From Streptomyces griseocarneus (GTDB lineage Bacteria > Actinomycetota > Actinomycetes > Streptomycetales > Streptomycetaceae): 64,000 nucleotides of DNA. The notes beneath the pieces are model-generated. The model was not told the origin of the DNA and ran no database searches. It worked only from the letters and a program-made list of their open reading frames with translations. Made by a program: the position numbers and the translations under genes. The DNA lies in NCBI RefSeq assembly GCF_014655595.1, contig NZ_BNBL01000008.1:1-64000 (forward strand), given 5' to 3'. Numbering within the stretch: position 1 is the stretch's first letter; the number at the start of each line of letters is the position of its first letter. This document shows, piece after piece, positions 44,839 to 54,400 of the stretch.

Positions 44839-45291
44839 TCAGAAGGGATGCACTCCCACCGGGGTGGCCGGCAGCGGGCCGTACCCCTCGGCGATGCGCT
44901 GGTGGTAGGTCTCGCGGTCGATGACCTCCAGGCCCACGATCTCCCACGGCGGCAGCCGGGCGGTCGAGCGGTGCTCGCCCCACAGCCGCAGCGCCACGGC
45001 CGCGGCGTCGTGCAGGTCGCGCGCCTCCTCCCAGTAGCGGATCTCGGCGTGGTCGTTGGCGTAGCGGCTGGTCAGCAGGAAGGGATGGTCGTGGGCGAGC
45101 TGCTCCAGCGCCCGCCGGACCTCCCCCAGCGGCGCCTCGGCACCCGAGACGCTGAGCGTGACGTGCCACAGCCGCGCGGCCGCGTCGTGCGCGGCCTCCT
45201 CCGCCCGATCCCCCGTGTCGCCTGTCCCGACGCTGGTCAGTGCCCGCCCAGCCGTCCCTCGGGGCAGCGCCCCTGGGCGCCCTCGTCTCAC
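44839..45291 (-). CDS. Conserved protein of unknown function between proB and proA
   Basis: Encodes up to 150 residues from GTG 45291. The first ~35 residues are Arg/Gly-rich and may not be translated; the conserved-looking part starts near RLWHVTLSVSGAEAP. That core (VRRALEQLAHDHPFLLTSRY, HAEIRYWEEARDLHDAA, WGEHRSTARLPPWEIVGLEV) is charged and soluble with a likely alpha/beta fold. I recall the same gene between proA and proB in other Streptomyces, without a function. No better start with a ribosome site is visible, so the 5' end is uncertain. Confidence 0.8.
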   Translation of the reverse strand: MRRGRPGALPRGTAGRALTSVGTGDTGDRAEEAAHDAAARLWHVTLSVSGAEAPLGEVRRALEQLAHDHPFLLTSRYANDHAEIRYWEEARDLHDAAAVALRLWGEHRSTARLPPWEIVGLEVIDRETYHQRIAEGYGPLPATPVGVHPF

Positions 45292-45431
45292 CGGCGGCCT
45301 CCTTGCTCGCTGCTCCGCGCGCGTGCGGCGGAGCCGTGGTGCCGAGGGGCCGTGCGTCCATCACGGCCCCATGCATCAAAGTTGACCAGTCCGGGGGCGG
45401 CCGCGTGACGGTTTTACGGAAAGGCTCCATG

Positions 45432-45457
45432 GAAAGGCTGGCCTTACCGAGCCTTTC
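45432..45457 (-). terminator. Hairpin after proB
   Basis: GAAAGGCT and AGCCTTTC form an 8-bp stem with a 10-base loop, 21 bases past the proB stop, in a locally AT-rich stretch. A further GGAAAGGCT lies just beyond and could pair with the same arm. It may end or weaken transcription into the next gene. Confidence 0.55.
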
Positions 45458-45477
45458 TCGCCTTTGCGTAACGTTCG

Positions 45478-46617
45478 TCAGCGACGCAGCACGACCAGGT
45501 CGTCGCGGTGCACGACCTCGCGCTCGTAGCCCGGCCCGAGGTCACGGGCCAGGTCACGGGTGGAGCGGCCCAGCAGCTGGGGGATCTCCGCAGCGTCGTA
45601 GGTGACCAGCCCGCGGGCCACGGCCCGCCCCGTGCCGTCCCGCAGCTCCACCGGGTCGCCCGCGCTGAACTCCCCCTCGACCGACGCGATGCCCGCCGGC
45701 AGCAGCGAGGCCGTCCCCTCGATCACGGCCCGCACCGCCCCGTCGTCCAGGGTCAGGGCGCCGCGCGGGGTGGAGGCGTGCGCCAGCCACAGCAGACGGT
45801 CGGCCGAGCGGCGGCCGGTGCGGTGGAAGTACGTGCCCGTGCCGTGGCCCCGCAGGGCGTCGGCGGCCTGGCTGGCGGAGGTCAGCACGACCGGGATGCC
45901 GGCCGCGGCCGCGATCCGGGCGGCCTCGACCTTGGTCACCATGCCGCCCGTGCCCACGCCGGCCTTGCCCGCGCTGCCGATGGAAACGCCCTCGAGATCG
46001 GCCGGACCGGCCACCTCGGCGATCCGAGAGGTGCCCGGGAGGCTGGGATCGCCGTCGTAGAGGCCGTCGACGTCCGACAGCAGGACCAGGAGGTCGGCCC
46101 GGACCAGATGGGCGACGAGGGCGGCCAGCCGGTCGTTGTCGCCGAAGCGGATCTCGTCCGTGGCGACCGTGTCGTTCTCGTTGACGACCGGCACGGCCCC
46201 CATGGCCAGCAGCTGGTCCAGCGTCCGGCGGGCGTTGCGGTAGTGCGCCCGCCGGCTGGTGTCGTCCGTGGTCAGCAGCACCTGCCCGACCCGGCGGCCG
46301 TAGCGGGCGAACGACGCGGTGTAACGGGCGACCAGCAGCCCCTGGCCCACGCTCGCGGCCGCCTGCTGCCGGGCCAGGTCGCGCGGGCGGCGGTCCAGGC
46401 CCAGCGGCGCGAGACCGGCGGCGATCGCACCCGAGGAGACCAGGACGACCTCCTTGTCCCCGCCGGCCTTGGCCAGCGTGTCGACCAGCGCGTCAACGCG
46501 GTCCGCGTCCAGTCCCCCGCCCGCGGTGGTGAGGGAGGAGGACCCCACCTTGACCACGATCCGGCGGGAGGACACGACCTCGCGCCGGACCCCGTGCAGC
46601 TCGCCTGCCCCTGTCAA
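45478..46617 (-). CDS. proB: Glutamate 5-kinase
   Basis: Encodes up to 379 residues from TTG 46617 (AGGGG about 10 bases upstream). The protein phosphorylates glutamate in the first step of proline synthesis and is feedback-inhibited by proline in the family. The kinase domain shows IVVKVGSSSLT, VLVSSGAIAAG, VVNENDTVATDEIRFGDND and GTGGMVTKVEAA. A C-terminal PUA domain (PVELRDGTGRAVARGLVTYD) is present. A GTG nearer the family start (VSSRRIVVK) is a possible alternative. Confidence 0.96.
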   Translation of the reverse strand: MTGAGELHGVRREVVSSRRIVVKVGSSSLTTAGGGLDADRVDALVDTLAKAGGDKEVVLVSSGAIAAGLAPLGLDRRPRDLARQQAAASVGQGLLVARYTASFARYGRRVGQVLLTTDDTSRRAHYRNARRTLDQLLAMGAVPVVNENDTVATDEIRFGDNDRLAALVAHLVRADLLVLLSDVDGLYDGDPSLPGTSRIAEVAGPADLEGVSIGSAGKAGVGTGGMVTKVEAARIAAAAGIPVVLTSASQAADALRGHGTGTYFHRTGRRSADRLLWLAHASTPRGALTLDDGAVRAVIEGTASLLPAGIASVEGEFSAGDPVELRDGTGRAVARGLVTYDAAEIPQLLGRSTRDLARDLGPGYEREVVHRDDLVVLRR

Positions 46618-46648
46618 CGTACGTACACCCCTGTGATCGCCGTAGCTA

Positions 46649-46670
46649 TGCCTGCCTGCTCAGGCAGGCA
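46649..46670. other. Palindrome between proB and the wall-polymer gene
   Basis: TGCCTGCC-TGCTCA-GGCAGGCA: a perfect 8-bp inverted repeat with a 6-base centre in the divergent promoter region of proB and the gene at 46852. It may be an operator or an RNA hairpin. The 234-base gap otherwise holds an AT-rich stretch (CCTATTTTGTGCTGG) that could carry promoter elements. Confidence 0.5.
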
Positions 46671-46851
46671 AATCTACCGCCTGACGATTGTGGTCGTTCG
46701 ACCCTATTTTGTGCTGGTTGACATGGGGGAAGATTGCTCCCGGACCAGCGACCGTCATACGGTCGGTGGTCGACCGTTGTCCACCGCGGGCTCCGCGCGC
46801 CACGACGGTTCCCCCCATGAATCCCTAGTCCTCCTGCCAGGAGCCCGTCCA

Positions 46852-48903
46852 GTGCCTTCTGCCGGAACAGCCTCCCGCCGAGCCGTACAGCTCGCGGCGC
46901 TGCTCGCGATGCTGGTGTTCTTCGCCACCCAGCTCGTCGGCTCGCTGCTGCCCAATGTGCCGCTCCTCATCACCGCCTCGGCGGCGGGCCTCGCGCTCGA
47001 TCTCTATCTGCAGCACCGTGACCCCGGTCTCGTCGCCGTACTCGGCAAGATCCGCTTCGACGTCATGGTGCGCCAGCTGCTGCGCGACATGCTGCTGCTG
47101 ATCGGGCTGGTGCGGCTGCACGGCGACGGCTCGCTGCGCGGCTACGTCCCCGTGGTCGCCGGGCTCGCGCTCTTCTACGCCGCCCACCTGGCCTGCCAGG
47201 CCGCCGCGATCCTCGTCCGCCGCACCCGCACGCTGCCGTTCCTCACGCGCAACGTCGACACCACCGGGCTGCACCTGACCGCCGCCCCGCCGCGCCTGCT
47301 GGCCCGCCAGCACGGCCGCCGGCTGCTGCGCTTCGCGGTCCCCGCCACGGCCGGCCTGCTGGTCACCGCCGGCACGCACAACGCCCTGTGGGCCGGGATC
47401 GGCGTCGGCGTCTCGCTGCTGCTGGCCCTCGGCGGCACGCTCTACCTCGCCGGCTGGCTGCGCCCCAAGAAGCGCATCGCCCGCGAGCAGCAGGCCCTGG
47501 AGTGGCTCGACCGCTGGCTGGCCGACTACAAGCCGACCATCGGCATGTACTTCTCCGGCGGCACCACCTCGGCCTACCAGGCCAACATGTGGCTCTCCAC
47601 CCTCGCCGAGCTGGACGGCAACCCCGTCATCGTGCTCCGCGAGCGCTTCATGATGCAGAAGATCGAGGCCACCGACGTGCCGATCGTCTGCATCCCCAAG
47701 GTCGTCCACCTGATGGCCCTGGAGACGTCCTCGCTCAAGATGATGCTGCACCCGGCGAACTCCGGTAAGACCTCGCAGGTCCTGCGGATGCCGTCGATCA
47801 AGCACTCCTTCATCAACCACGGCGAGAGCGACAAGCTCTCCAGCTGCAACCCCTACTCCAAGGCGTACGACGAGATCTGGGTCGCCGGCCCCGCCGCCCG
47901 CGACCGCTACCAGCTCGCCGACATCGGCGTCGAGGACAAGGACGTCGTCGAGGTCGGCCGCCCGCAGCTGGAGCCGATCACGCCGTACGCCGGCCCGCCC
48001 ACGGGTACGTACACCACCGTGCTGTACGCCCCCACCTGGGAGGGCTGGGACGGCAACCCCGGCAACACCTCGGTCATCCTGGCGGGCGAGAACATCGTCC
48101 GCGCGCTGCTCGCCGACCCGGGCGTGCGCCTGCTGTACAAGCCGCACCCCATGACGGGCTCCGTCGACCCGCGCGCCGGCCGCGCCGACGAGCGCATCCA
48201 GGCCATGATCCGCGAGGCCAACACCCACCGCTCCGGCCCCCGCCCCGGCGCCGAGGCGGCCGCCGAGCTCGCCCGCCGCACGGCCGAGCTGGACGAGCTG
48301 ACCACCAGCACGTTCCGGGACAGCGCCGACGAGATCGAGCGGATGCTGCTGCAGGGCACCCCGGAGAAGGGCCGCGCCGCGACCGTCGAGGCCGCCACCG
48401 CGGCCTGGGAGGCCGCCTACTGGGCCTCGCTGCCGGAGTGGGAGCACCAGATCATCACGACCGCCCGCCCGGCGCTCTTCAGCTGCTTCAACGAGTCGGA
48501 CCTGCTCATCAGCGACGTCTCCAGCGTCGTCTCCGACTACCTGATCAGCGAGAAGCCGTACGCGGTCGCGAACACCAGCGGCATGTCCGAGGAGGAGTTC
48601 CGCGCGAACTTCCCGACGGTCAGCGCGGCGACCATCCTCACGCCCGAGGCCACCGAGGTGGCGGGCCTGATGGCCGCCGTCCGCGACCCCGCCCTGGACA
48701 CTCTCGCCGAGGCCCGCGCCGAGCTGAAGGTCCAGCTGCTCGGTCCCTCCGACCCGCCGTCGCTGGTCCGCTTCAACGCGGCCGCGCAGGCGCTGTGCGC
48801 GAAGGCGGACGAGCGCCGGGTCCGGATGGAGGCCCGCTCCTCGGAGATCCCCTCGCCGCGTACCGCCGCCGGCACGGCCGACGAGCCGGTCACGGCCGCG
48901 TAG
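46852..48903 (+). CDS. CDP-glycerol glycerophosphotransferase-like membrane protein
   Basis: Encodes 683 residues from GTG 46852 (CAGGAG, 9 bases away). The first ~215 residues contain several membrane helices (LAALLAMLVFFATQLVGSLL onward). The C-terminal two thirds have the layout of TagF/TagB-type polyol-phosphate transferases: FINHGESDK, VLYAPTWEGW, LLYKPHPMTG and LLISDVSSVVSDYLI. An acidic insert of about 80 residues lies before the last motif. The likely role is in building a wall polymer at the membrane; the nearby LCP gene at 37478 could encode the attaching enzyme. From memory, the S. coelicolor counterpart is SCO2590. Its substrate is not provable from sequence. Confidence 0.87.
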   Translation: MPSAGTASRRAVQLAALLAMLVFFATQLVGSLLPNVPLLITASAAGLALDLYLQHRDPGLVAVLGKIRFDVMVRQLLRDMLLLIGLVRLHGDGSLRGYVPVVAGLALFYAAHLACQAAAILVRRTRTLPFLTRNVDTTGLHLTAAPPRLLARQHGRRLLRFAVPATAGLLVTAGTHNALWAGIGVGVSLLLALGGTLYLAGWLRPKKRIAREQQALEWLDRWLADYKPTIGMYFSGGTTSAYQANMWLSTLAELDGNPVIVLRERFMMQKIEATDVPIVCIPKVVHLMALETSSLKMMLHPANSGKTSQVLRMPSIKHSFINHGESDKLSSCNPYSKAYDEIWVAGPAARDRYQLADIGVEDKDVVEVGRPQLEPITPYAGPPTGTYTTVLYAPTWEGWDGNPGNTSVILAGENIVRALLADPGVRLLYKPHPMTGSVDPRAGRADERIQAMIREANTHRSGPRPGAEAAAELARRTAELDELTTSTFRDSADEIERMLLQGTPEKGRAATVEAATAAWEAAYWASLPEWEHQIITTARPALFSCFNESDLLISDVSSVVSDYLISEKPYAVANTSGMSEEEFRANFPTVSAATILTPEATEVAGLMAAVRDPALDTLAEARAELKVQLLGPSDPPSLVRFNAAAQALCAKADERRVRMEARSSEIPSPRTAAGTADEPVTAA

Positions 48904-48946
48904 CCGCCACGCGCGCCCGCGCGCACGCGTACCCGTCGGGTACGCA

Positions 48947-48998
48947 CACATGACGAAGGCCCCCGGGAGGAGAACCTCCCGGGGGCCTTCGTCATGTG
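48947..48998. terminator. Very long bidirectional terminator
   Basis: Arms of 24 bp pair perfectly (CACATGACGAAGGCC... and its complement) around the loop AGAA. It lies between the convergent genes at 46852 and obg, 43 bases from each stop codon, and serves both strands. Confidence 0.95.
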
Positions 48999-49041
48999 CG
49001 TGACGTGGCGGCCGTTTACGTCATGGCCGCCACGGCCGGGC

Positions 49042-50484
49042 TCACCCGCCGAACGGGTTGAACCCCTCGTACTCCTGCGCCGCCTCGTCGCGCTCGGCGT
49101 CGCGGTCACGACGGCGCTGCGCGGCGGGGCGCGGCGCCTCGAGACGGTGGTCCTCGCCACGGCGGCCGAGCATCTCCGCGCCGGCGGCCATCGAGGGCTC
49201 CCAGTCGAAGACGACCGCGTTGTCCTCGGAGCCGATGGCCACGCCGTCGCCCGCGCGGGCACCGGCCTTCATCAGCTCGTCCTCGACGCCCAGGCGGTTG
49301 AGGCGGTCGGCCAGGTAACCGACGGCCTCGTCGTTGTTGAAGTCGGTCTGGCGCACCCAGCGCTCCGGCTTCTCGCCGCGCACGCGGTAGAGGCCGTCCT
49401 CCTCCAGCGTGACCGTGAAGCCCGCGTCGTCGACGGCCTTCGGACGGATGACGATGCGGGTCGCCTCCTCCTTCGGCTTGGCCGCGCGCGCCGCGGCGAC
49501 GATGTCGGCCAGCGCGAAGGAGAGCTCCTTCAGGCCCAGGCGGGAGACGGCCGAGACCTCGAAGATGCGGAAGCCGCGGGACTCGAGCTCGGGGCGGATG
49601 ATGTCGGCGAGGTCCTTGCCGTCGGGGATGTCGACCTTGTTGAGGACGACGACGCGGGGCCGGTCGTCCAGGCCGCCGTACTCCTTCAGCTCGGCCTCGA
49701 TGGCGTCGAGGTCGCTCAGCGGGTCGCGCTCGGACTCCAGCGTCGCCGTGTCGAGCACGTGCACCAGCACCGAGCAGCGCTCGACGTGGCGCAGGAACTC
49801 CAGGCCCAGGCCCTTGCCCTGGCTGGCGCCGGGGATCAGGCCGGGGACGTCGGCGATGGTGTAGACGGTCGAGCCGGCGGTGACCACGCCCAGGTTGGGC
49901 ACCAGCGTGGTGAAGGGGTAGTCCGCGATCTTCGGCCTGGCGGCGGACAGGACCGAGATCAGCGAGGACTTGCCCGCGCTCGGGTAGCCGACCAGCGCCA
50001 CGTCGGCGACGGTCTTCAGCTCCAGGACGATGTCCTGCGTCTGGCCCGGCTCGCCCAGCAGCGCGAAGCCCGGGGCCTTGCGGCGCGCCGAGGCCAGCGC
50101 GGCGTTGCCGAGGCCGCCGCGGCCGCCCTGGGACGCGACGTAGGTGGTGCCCTCGCCGACCAGGTCGGCGAGGACGTTGCCCCGGCGGTCCAGGACGACC
50201 GTGCCGTCGGGCACCGGCAGGACCAGGTCCGTGCCGTCCTTGCCGGAGCGGTTGCCGCCCTCGCCGGGCTTGCCGTTGGTGGCCTTGCGGTGCGGGCTGT
50301 GGTGGTACTCGAGAAGCGTCGTGACGGACTGGTCCACGACCAGCGTCACGTCACCGCCACGGCCGCCGTTGCCGCCGTCGGGGCCGCCGAGCGGCTTGAA
50401 CTTCTCACGGTGTACGGAGGCGCAGCCGTGGCCTCCGTTACCCGCGGCGACATGCAGCTCGACGCGGTCCACGAAGGTGGTCAT
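49042..50484 (-). CDS. obg: Obg GTPase (ribosome assembly / development)
   Basis: Encodes 480 residues from ATG 50484 (GGAGG, 10 bases away). Obg binds the 50S subunit and in Streptomyces is tied to the start of aerial development. The Gly-rich Obg fold (VDRVELHVAAGNGGHGCASV) is followed by the G-domain (GYPSAGKSSLI, DVPGLIPGAS, NKVDIPDG) and a C-terminal OCT domain; an Arg/Glu-rich tail ends the chain. It lies downstream of rplU-rpmA, the usual order. Confidence 0.98.
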   Translation of the reverse strand: MTTFVDRVELHVAAGNGGHGCASVHREKFKPLGGPDGGNGGRGGDVTLVVDQSVTTLLEYHHSPHRKATNGKPGEGGNRSGKDGTDLVLPVPDGTVVLDRRGNVLADLVGEGTTYVASQGGRGGLGNAALASARRKAPGFALLGEPGQTQDIVLELKTVADVALVGYPSAGKSSLISVLSAARPKIADYPFTTLVPNLGVVTAGSTVYTIADVPGLIPGASQGKGLGLEFLRHVERCSVLVHVLDTATLESERDPLSDLDAIEAELKEYGGLDDRPRVVVLNKVDIPDGKDLADIIRPELESRGFRIFEVSAVSRLGLKELSFALADIVAAARAAKPKEEATRIVIRPKAVDDAGFTVTLEEDGLYRVRGEKPERWVRQTDFNNDEAVGYLADRLNRLGVEDELMKAGARAGDGVAIGSEDNAVVFDWEPSMAAGAEMLGRRGEDHRLEAPRPAAQRRRDRDAERDEAAQEYEGFNPFGG

Positions 50485-50534
50485 AGCGGTGTGCCTCCAG
50501 ATACTTACGGGGATGTCTCTGTTGTAACGCGACA

Positions 50535-50575
50535 AGGGCGGACCCGCTTCCCCGCAGGGAAGCGAGATCCGCCCT
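50535..50575 (-). terminator. Hairpin between rpmA and obg
   Basis: AGGGCGGA and TCCGCCCT enclose an inner GCTTCCC/GGGAAGC stem. Past the rpmA stop and before obg, it may end or reduce readthrough so that the ribosomal proteins are made in excess of Obg. Confidence 0.75.
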
Positions 50576-50610
50576 CGCTCATCGCTCTACGGCGTCAGGA
50601 TCCCAGTGGA

Positions 50611-50865
50611 TCAGACGGCCGGAACGATGTTGACGACCTTGCGGCCACGGTGGGTGCCGAACTGCACCGCACCGGCCTGCAGCGCGAACAGGGTGTCGTC
50701 GCCGCCGCGACCGACACCGGCGCCCGGGTGGAAGTGGGTGCCGCGCTGGCGGACCAGGATCTCACCGGCGTTGACGACCTGACCGCCGAAGCGCTTCACG
50801 CCGAGCCGCTGGGCATTGGAGTCGCGACCGTTCCGGGTGGACGATGCGCCCTTCTTGTGTGCCAT
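50611..50865 (-). CDS. rpmA: 50S ribosomal protein L27
   Basis: Encodes 84 residues. L27 reaches the peptidyl-transferase centre with its N-terminus. MAHKKGASSTRNGRDSNAQRLGVK and GEILVRQRGTHFHPG are diagnostic. There is no N-terminal extension needing cleavage, unlike in Firmicutes. It is 14 bases behind rplU. Confidence 0.99.
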   Translation of the reverse strand: MAHKKGASSTRNGRDSNAQRLGVKRFGGQVVNAGEILVRQRGTHFHPGAGVGRGGDDTLFALQAGAVQFGTHRGRKVVNIVPAV

Positions 50866-50879
50866 GTGTTCTCAGTCCC

Positions 50880-51200
50880 TTACTTCGCAGCCGTGGGGAT
50901 GCCGGTGATCTTCACCGCGGTGTACTGCTGGCGGTGACCGATGCGCTTGCGGTAACCGGTCTTGTTCTTGTACTTCAGGATGTCGATCTTGGCACCCTTG
51001 TGGTGGTCCACGATCTCGGCCTGGACCTTGATGCCCGCCAGGACCCACGGGTCGCTGGTGACGGACTCACCGTCGACCACGAGCAGCGTGGAGAGCTCGA
51101 CAGAGTCGCCCACCTTGCCGTCGGAAATCTTGTCAACCTCGACGATGTCGCCGACAGCAACCTTGTGCTGGCGACCACCGCTACGCACGACTGCGTACAC
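50880..51200 (-). CDS. rplU: 50S ribosomal protein L21
   Basis: Encodes 106 residues with GTG start (MYAVVRSGGRQHKVAVGD). L21 binds 23S rRNA near L20. The C-terminal YKNKTGYRKRIGHRQQYTAVKI block is typical. It is the first gene of rplU-rpmA-obg, and its upstream region can fold into a three-way junction (51242-51289) plus a palindromic hairpin, which suggests leader-level control. Confidence 0.98.
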   Translation of the reverse strand: MYAVVRSGGRQHKVAVGDIVEVDKISDGKVGDSVELSTLLVVDGESVTSDPWVLAGIKVQAEIVDHHKGAKIDILKYKNKTGYRKRIGHRQQYTAVKITGIPTAAK

Positions 51201-51241
51201 GCGGATCTCACTCTCGCTAGTAAACGGGACCGCTGATGCCA

Positions 51242-51309
51242 GCCGCTCGCACGGGCGAAAGCCCGTGACAGTCCGAATGGACGAGCGGCCTCTCCCGGCA
51301 TGCCGGGAG
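51242..51309 (-). promoter_or_regulatory. Structured leader RNA of rplU-rpmA
   Basis: On the minus strand, a palindrome (51292-51309; CTCCCGGCATGCCGGGAG) precedes an outer stem GCCGCTC/GAGCGGC (51283-51289 with 51242-51248). The outer stem encloses two hairpins: GTCC-ATTC-GGAC and CACGGGC-TTTC-GCCCGTG. The result is a compact three-way junction ending 41 bases before the L21 start. Ribosomal-protein leaders are known regulators in Firmicutes, including for L21. I do not know a described actinobacterial one for L21. Confidence 0.72.
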
Positions 51310-51386
51310 GTGTTTGCTCAGTGGTGTGGCGCCACACAGACGCCGACGGTCAAGGTTACGGGGCCTTGACCAGGGGGTCAAACCGG

Positions 51387-51415
51387 GGTCCGGGCCCCGT
51401 GGCGGGGCCCGGACC
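51387..51415 (-). terminator. Terminator of rne
   Basis: GGTCCGGGCCCC-GTGGC-GGGGCCCGGACC, a perfect 12-bp stem 12 bases past the rne stop. Confidence 0.9.
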
Positions 51416-51427
51416 ACCGGATGGAGC

Positions 51428-54400
51428 TCAGTCCTCCGAGGAGGCCTCGGCGGCCGCGGTCTTCTTGGCCGCCGCCTTCTTGGTGGTGGCCTTCTTGGCG
51501 GTCTTGGTGGCCGCCTTCTTGGCCGTGGCCTTCTTGGCGGTGGTGGTCTTCTTCGCCACCGCCTTCTTGGCCGTGGCGGCCTTCTTCGCCGGAGCCTTCT
51601 TGGCGGCCGTCTTACGGGCCGTCTTCTTGGCGGGGGCCTCCTCGGCCGCCTCCACGGGCTCCGCGACGGGCTCCTCGGCCGCCACCGGCTCCGCCGCCGG
51701 CGCGCTGACGACGACCACGGCCGCCTCCTCCGCACCCGAGGGCGAGCCCGCCGGAGCGGACACCCTGCGCGTCGCCCGGCGGCGCGGACGGGCCGGAGCC
51801 GCCGCCTCCACGGGCGCCACGGCCTCGGCCACCGGCTCGGCGGCCTCGGGCTCGACGACGACCTCGGGCTCGGCCACCGGCGCGGGCGCCGGCTCGGGCT
51901 CCGCGACGACCTCGACCGGGGCCTCGACGGGCGCCTCGACGACGACCTCGGGCTCGGCCGCCCGCTCCGCACGCGGCGCACCCGCCGGAGCGGACGCCTT
52001 GCGGGTCGCCCGGCGACGCGTACGACCGCCGCGCTTGGCGGCCGCCTCGGCCTCGGCCGCGCTGCCGAACCACTCCTCGTCACCGCCGACCGACGGCACC
52101 AGGTCCGCCTCGGCCACCGGCACGGGCTCCAGCTCGGGAGCCTCCTCCACGGCCTCCGGCGCGGCGACGGGCTCGGGGGCCTCGGCGGCACCCTTGCCCT
52201 TCTTCTTGCCGCGCTTGCCGCCGCCACCGCCGCCGCCCGTGGTCGCCGGCTGGTCCATGTGGACCAGCACGCCACGGCCGTTGCAGTGGACACAGGCCTC
52301 GGAGAAGGACTCCAGCAGGCCCTGGCCGACGCGCTTGCGCGTCATCTGGACCAGGCCCAGCGAGGTCACCTCGGCCACCTGGTGCTTCGTACGGTCCCGG
52401 CCCAGGCACTCCAGCAGGCGCCGCAGCACCAGGTCCCGGTTCGACTCCAGCACCATGTCGATGAAGTCGATCACGATGATGCCGCCGAGGTCGCGCAGCC
52501 GCAGCTGGCGCACGATCTCCTCGGCCGCCTCCAGGTTGTTCCTGGTGACCGTCTCCTCCAGGTTGCCGCCCTGGCCGGTGAACTTGCCGGTGTTGACGTC
52601 GACGACGACCATCGCCTCGGTCCGGTCGATCACCAGCGAGCCGCCGCTGGGCAGCCAGACCTTGCGGTCCAGCGCCTTCATCAGCTGCTCGTCGATCCGG
52701 TACGTGGCGAAGACGTCGACGTCCGACGTCCACTTCTGCAGCCGGTCCGCCAGGTCGGGCGCGACGTGCGAGACGTAGCCGTGGATGGTCTCCCACGCCT
52801 GGTCACCGCTGACGATGACCTTCGAGAAGTCCTCGTTGAAGATGTCGCGCACGACCCGGACGGTCATGTCCGGCTCGCCGTACAGCAGGCTCGGCGAGCT
52901 CGTCGAGATCTGCTTCGACTTCTTCTGGATGTCCTCCCACTGCGCCTGCAGCCGCTCCACGTCACGACGCAGCTCGTCCTCGCTCGCACCCTCGGCGGCG
53001 GTACGGACGATCACGCCCGCGTCCTCGGGAACGATCTTCTTGAGGATCTGCTTCAGACGCGCGCGCTCGGTGTCGGGCAGCTTGCGGCTGATGCCGGTCA
53101 TCGAGCCCTCGGGCACGTAGACCAGGTAGCGGCCCGGCAGGGAGACCTGGCTGGTCAGACGGGCACCCTTGTGACCGATCGGGTCCTTGGTGACCTGCAC
53201 CAGCACCGACTGGCCGGACTTCAGCGCCGCCTCGATGCGGCGCGGGCCGTTGCCCATGCCGAGCGCCTCGAAGTTGACCTCGCCCGCGTAGAGCACGGCG
53301 TTGCGGCCCTTGCCGATGTCGACGAAGGCGGCCTCCATCGACGGCAGGACGTTCTGGACCTTGCCCAGGTAGACGTTGCCGACGTAGCTGGTGGCCTGCT
53401 CCTTGTTGACGAAGTGCTCCACGAGGATGTTGTCCTCGAGCACGCCGATCTGGGTGCGGTCACCGTTCTCACGGACCACCATCACCCGCTCGACGGCCTC
53501 ACGGCGGGCCAGGAACTCGGCCTCGGTGATGATCGGCACCCGGCGGCGGCCCTGCTCGCGGCCCTCACGGCGGCGCTGCTTCTTCGCCTCCATGCGGGTC
53601 GAGCCCTTGATGGACTGGACCTCGTCGAAGCCCGTGCCGCCCTCCATCCGGGCGGCGCGCTCGCGCGGCTCCCGGACCTTGACGACCGTGCGCTCCGGCT
53701 CGTCCGCACCCGGCTCGGTCTCCAGCGCCTCGCCACTGCGACGACGGCGACGGCGACGACGGCGGCTGCCCGCGGACCCGGAAGCGGCGGCCTCCTCGGT
53801 CTCCGGCTCCTCCTCCTCGGCCTCGGCCTCGGCGGCGGCCTCCTCGGCCTCCTCCTCCTCGCCGGCCTCGAGCTCCGCCTCGGCGGCCTCACCACGGCGA
53901 CGACGACGGCCACCACGACGACGACGGCGCGACGGGCGCTCGCCCTGCTCCTCGTCCTCGAACGCGGCGCCCTCGGGCTCCTCGGCCTCCGGCTCCTCCT
54001 CGGCCTCGACCTCGGCGGGGACCTCGGCCTGGACCGGAGCGGCCTCGGCGGCCTCGCCACGGCGACGACGGCGACGACGGCCACCGGCGGCGGGCGCGGC
54101 CTCGACGGCGGGCTCCTCCGGCTCCTCGCGCTGCTCCCGCTCCTCGGCGGCGGCAGCCGCGGCGGCGGCAGCGGTCTCGGGCGTCTGGAACATCGGCTCG
54201 GTGAACACCGGGGCCTGGAACACGGCGGTCGGCGGGCGCACCGCACGACGACGCGTCCGCGCGGGGGCCTCGGCCGCGGCCGGCTCGGCGGCCTCCGGGG
54301 CGGCGGCCTCGGCGACGGCACGGCGGCGCGTACGACGGGCACGCGGCTCGGCGGCGGGCGCGGGAGCCTCCTCGGCGGGAGCCTCGGCGGCTGCCTCACC

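Noticed and set aside
45508..46851. Upstream extension of the wall-polymer transferase frame across proB
   Set aside because: The extension is antisense to proB. The chosen GTG at 46852 has a good ribosome site and gives a sensible membrane N-terminus.
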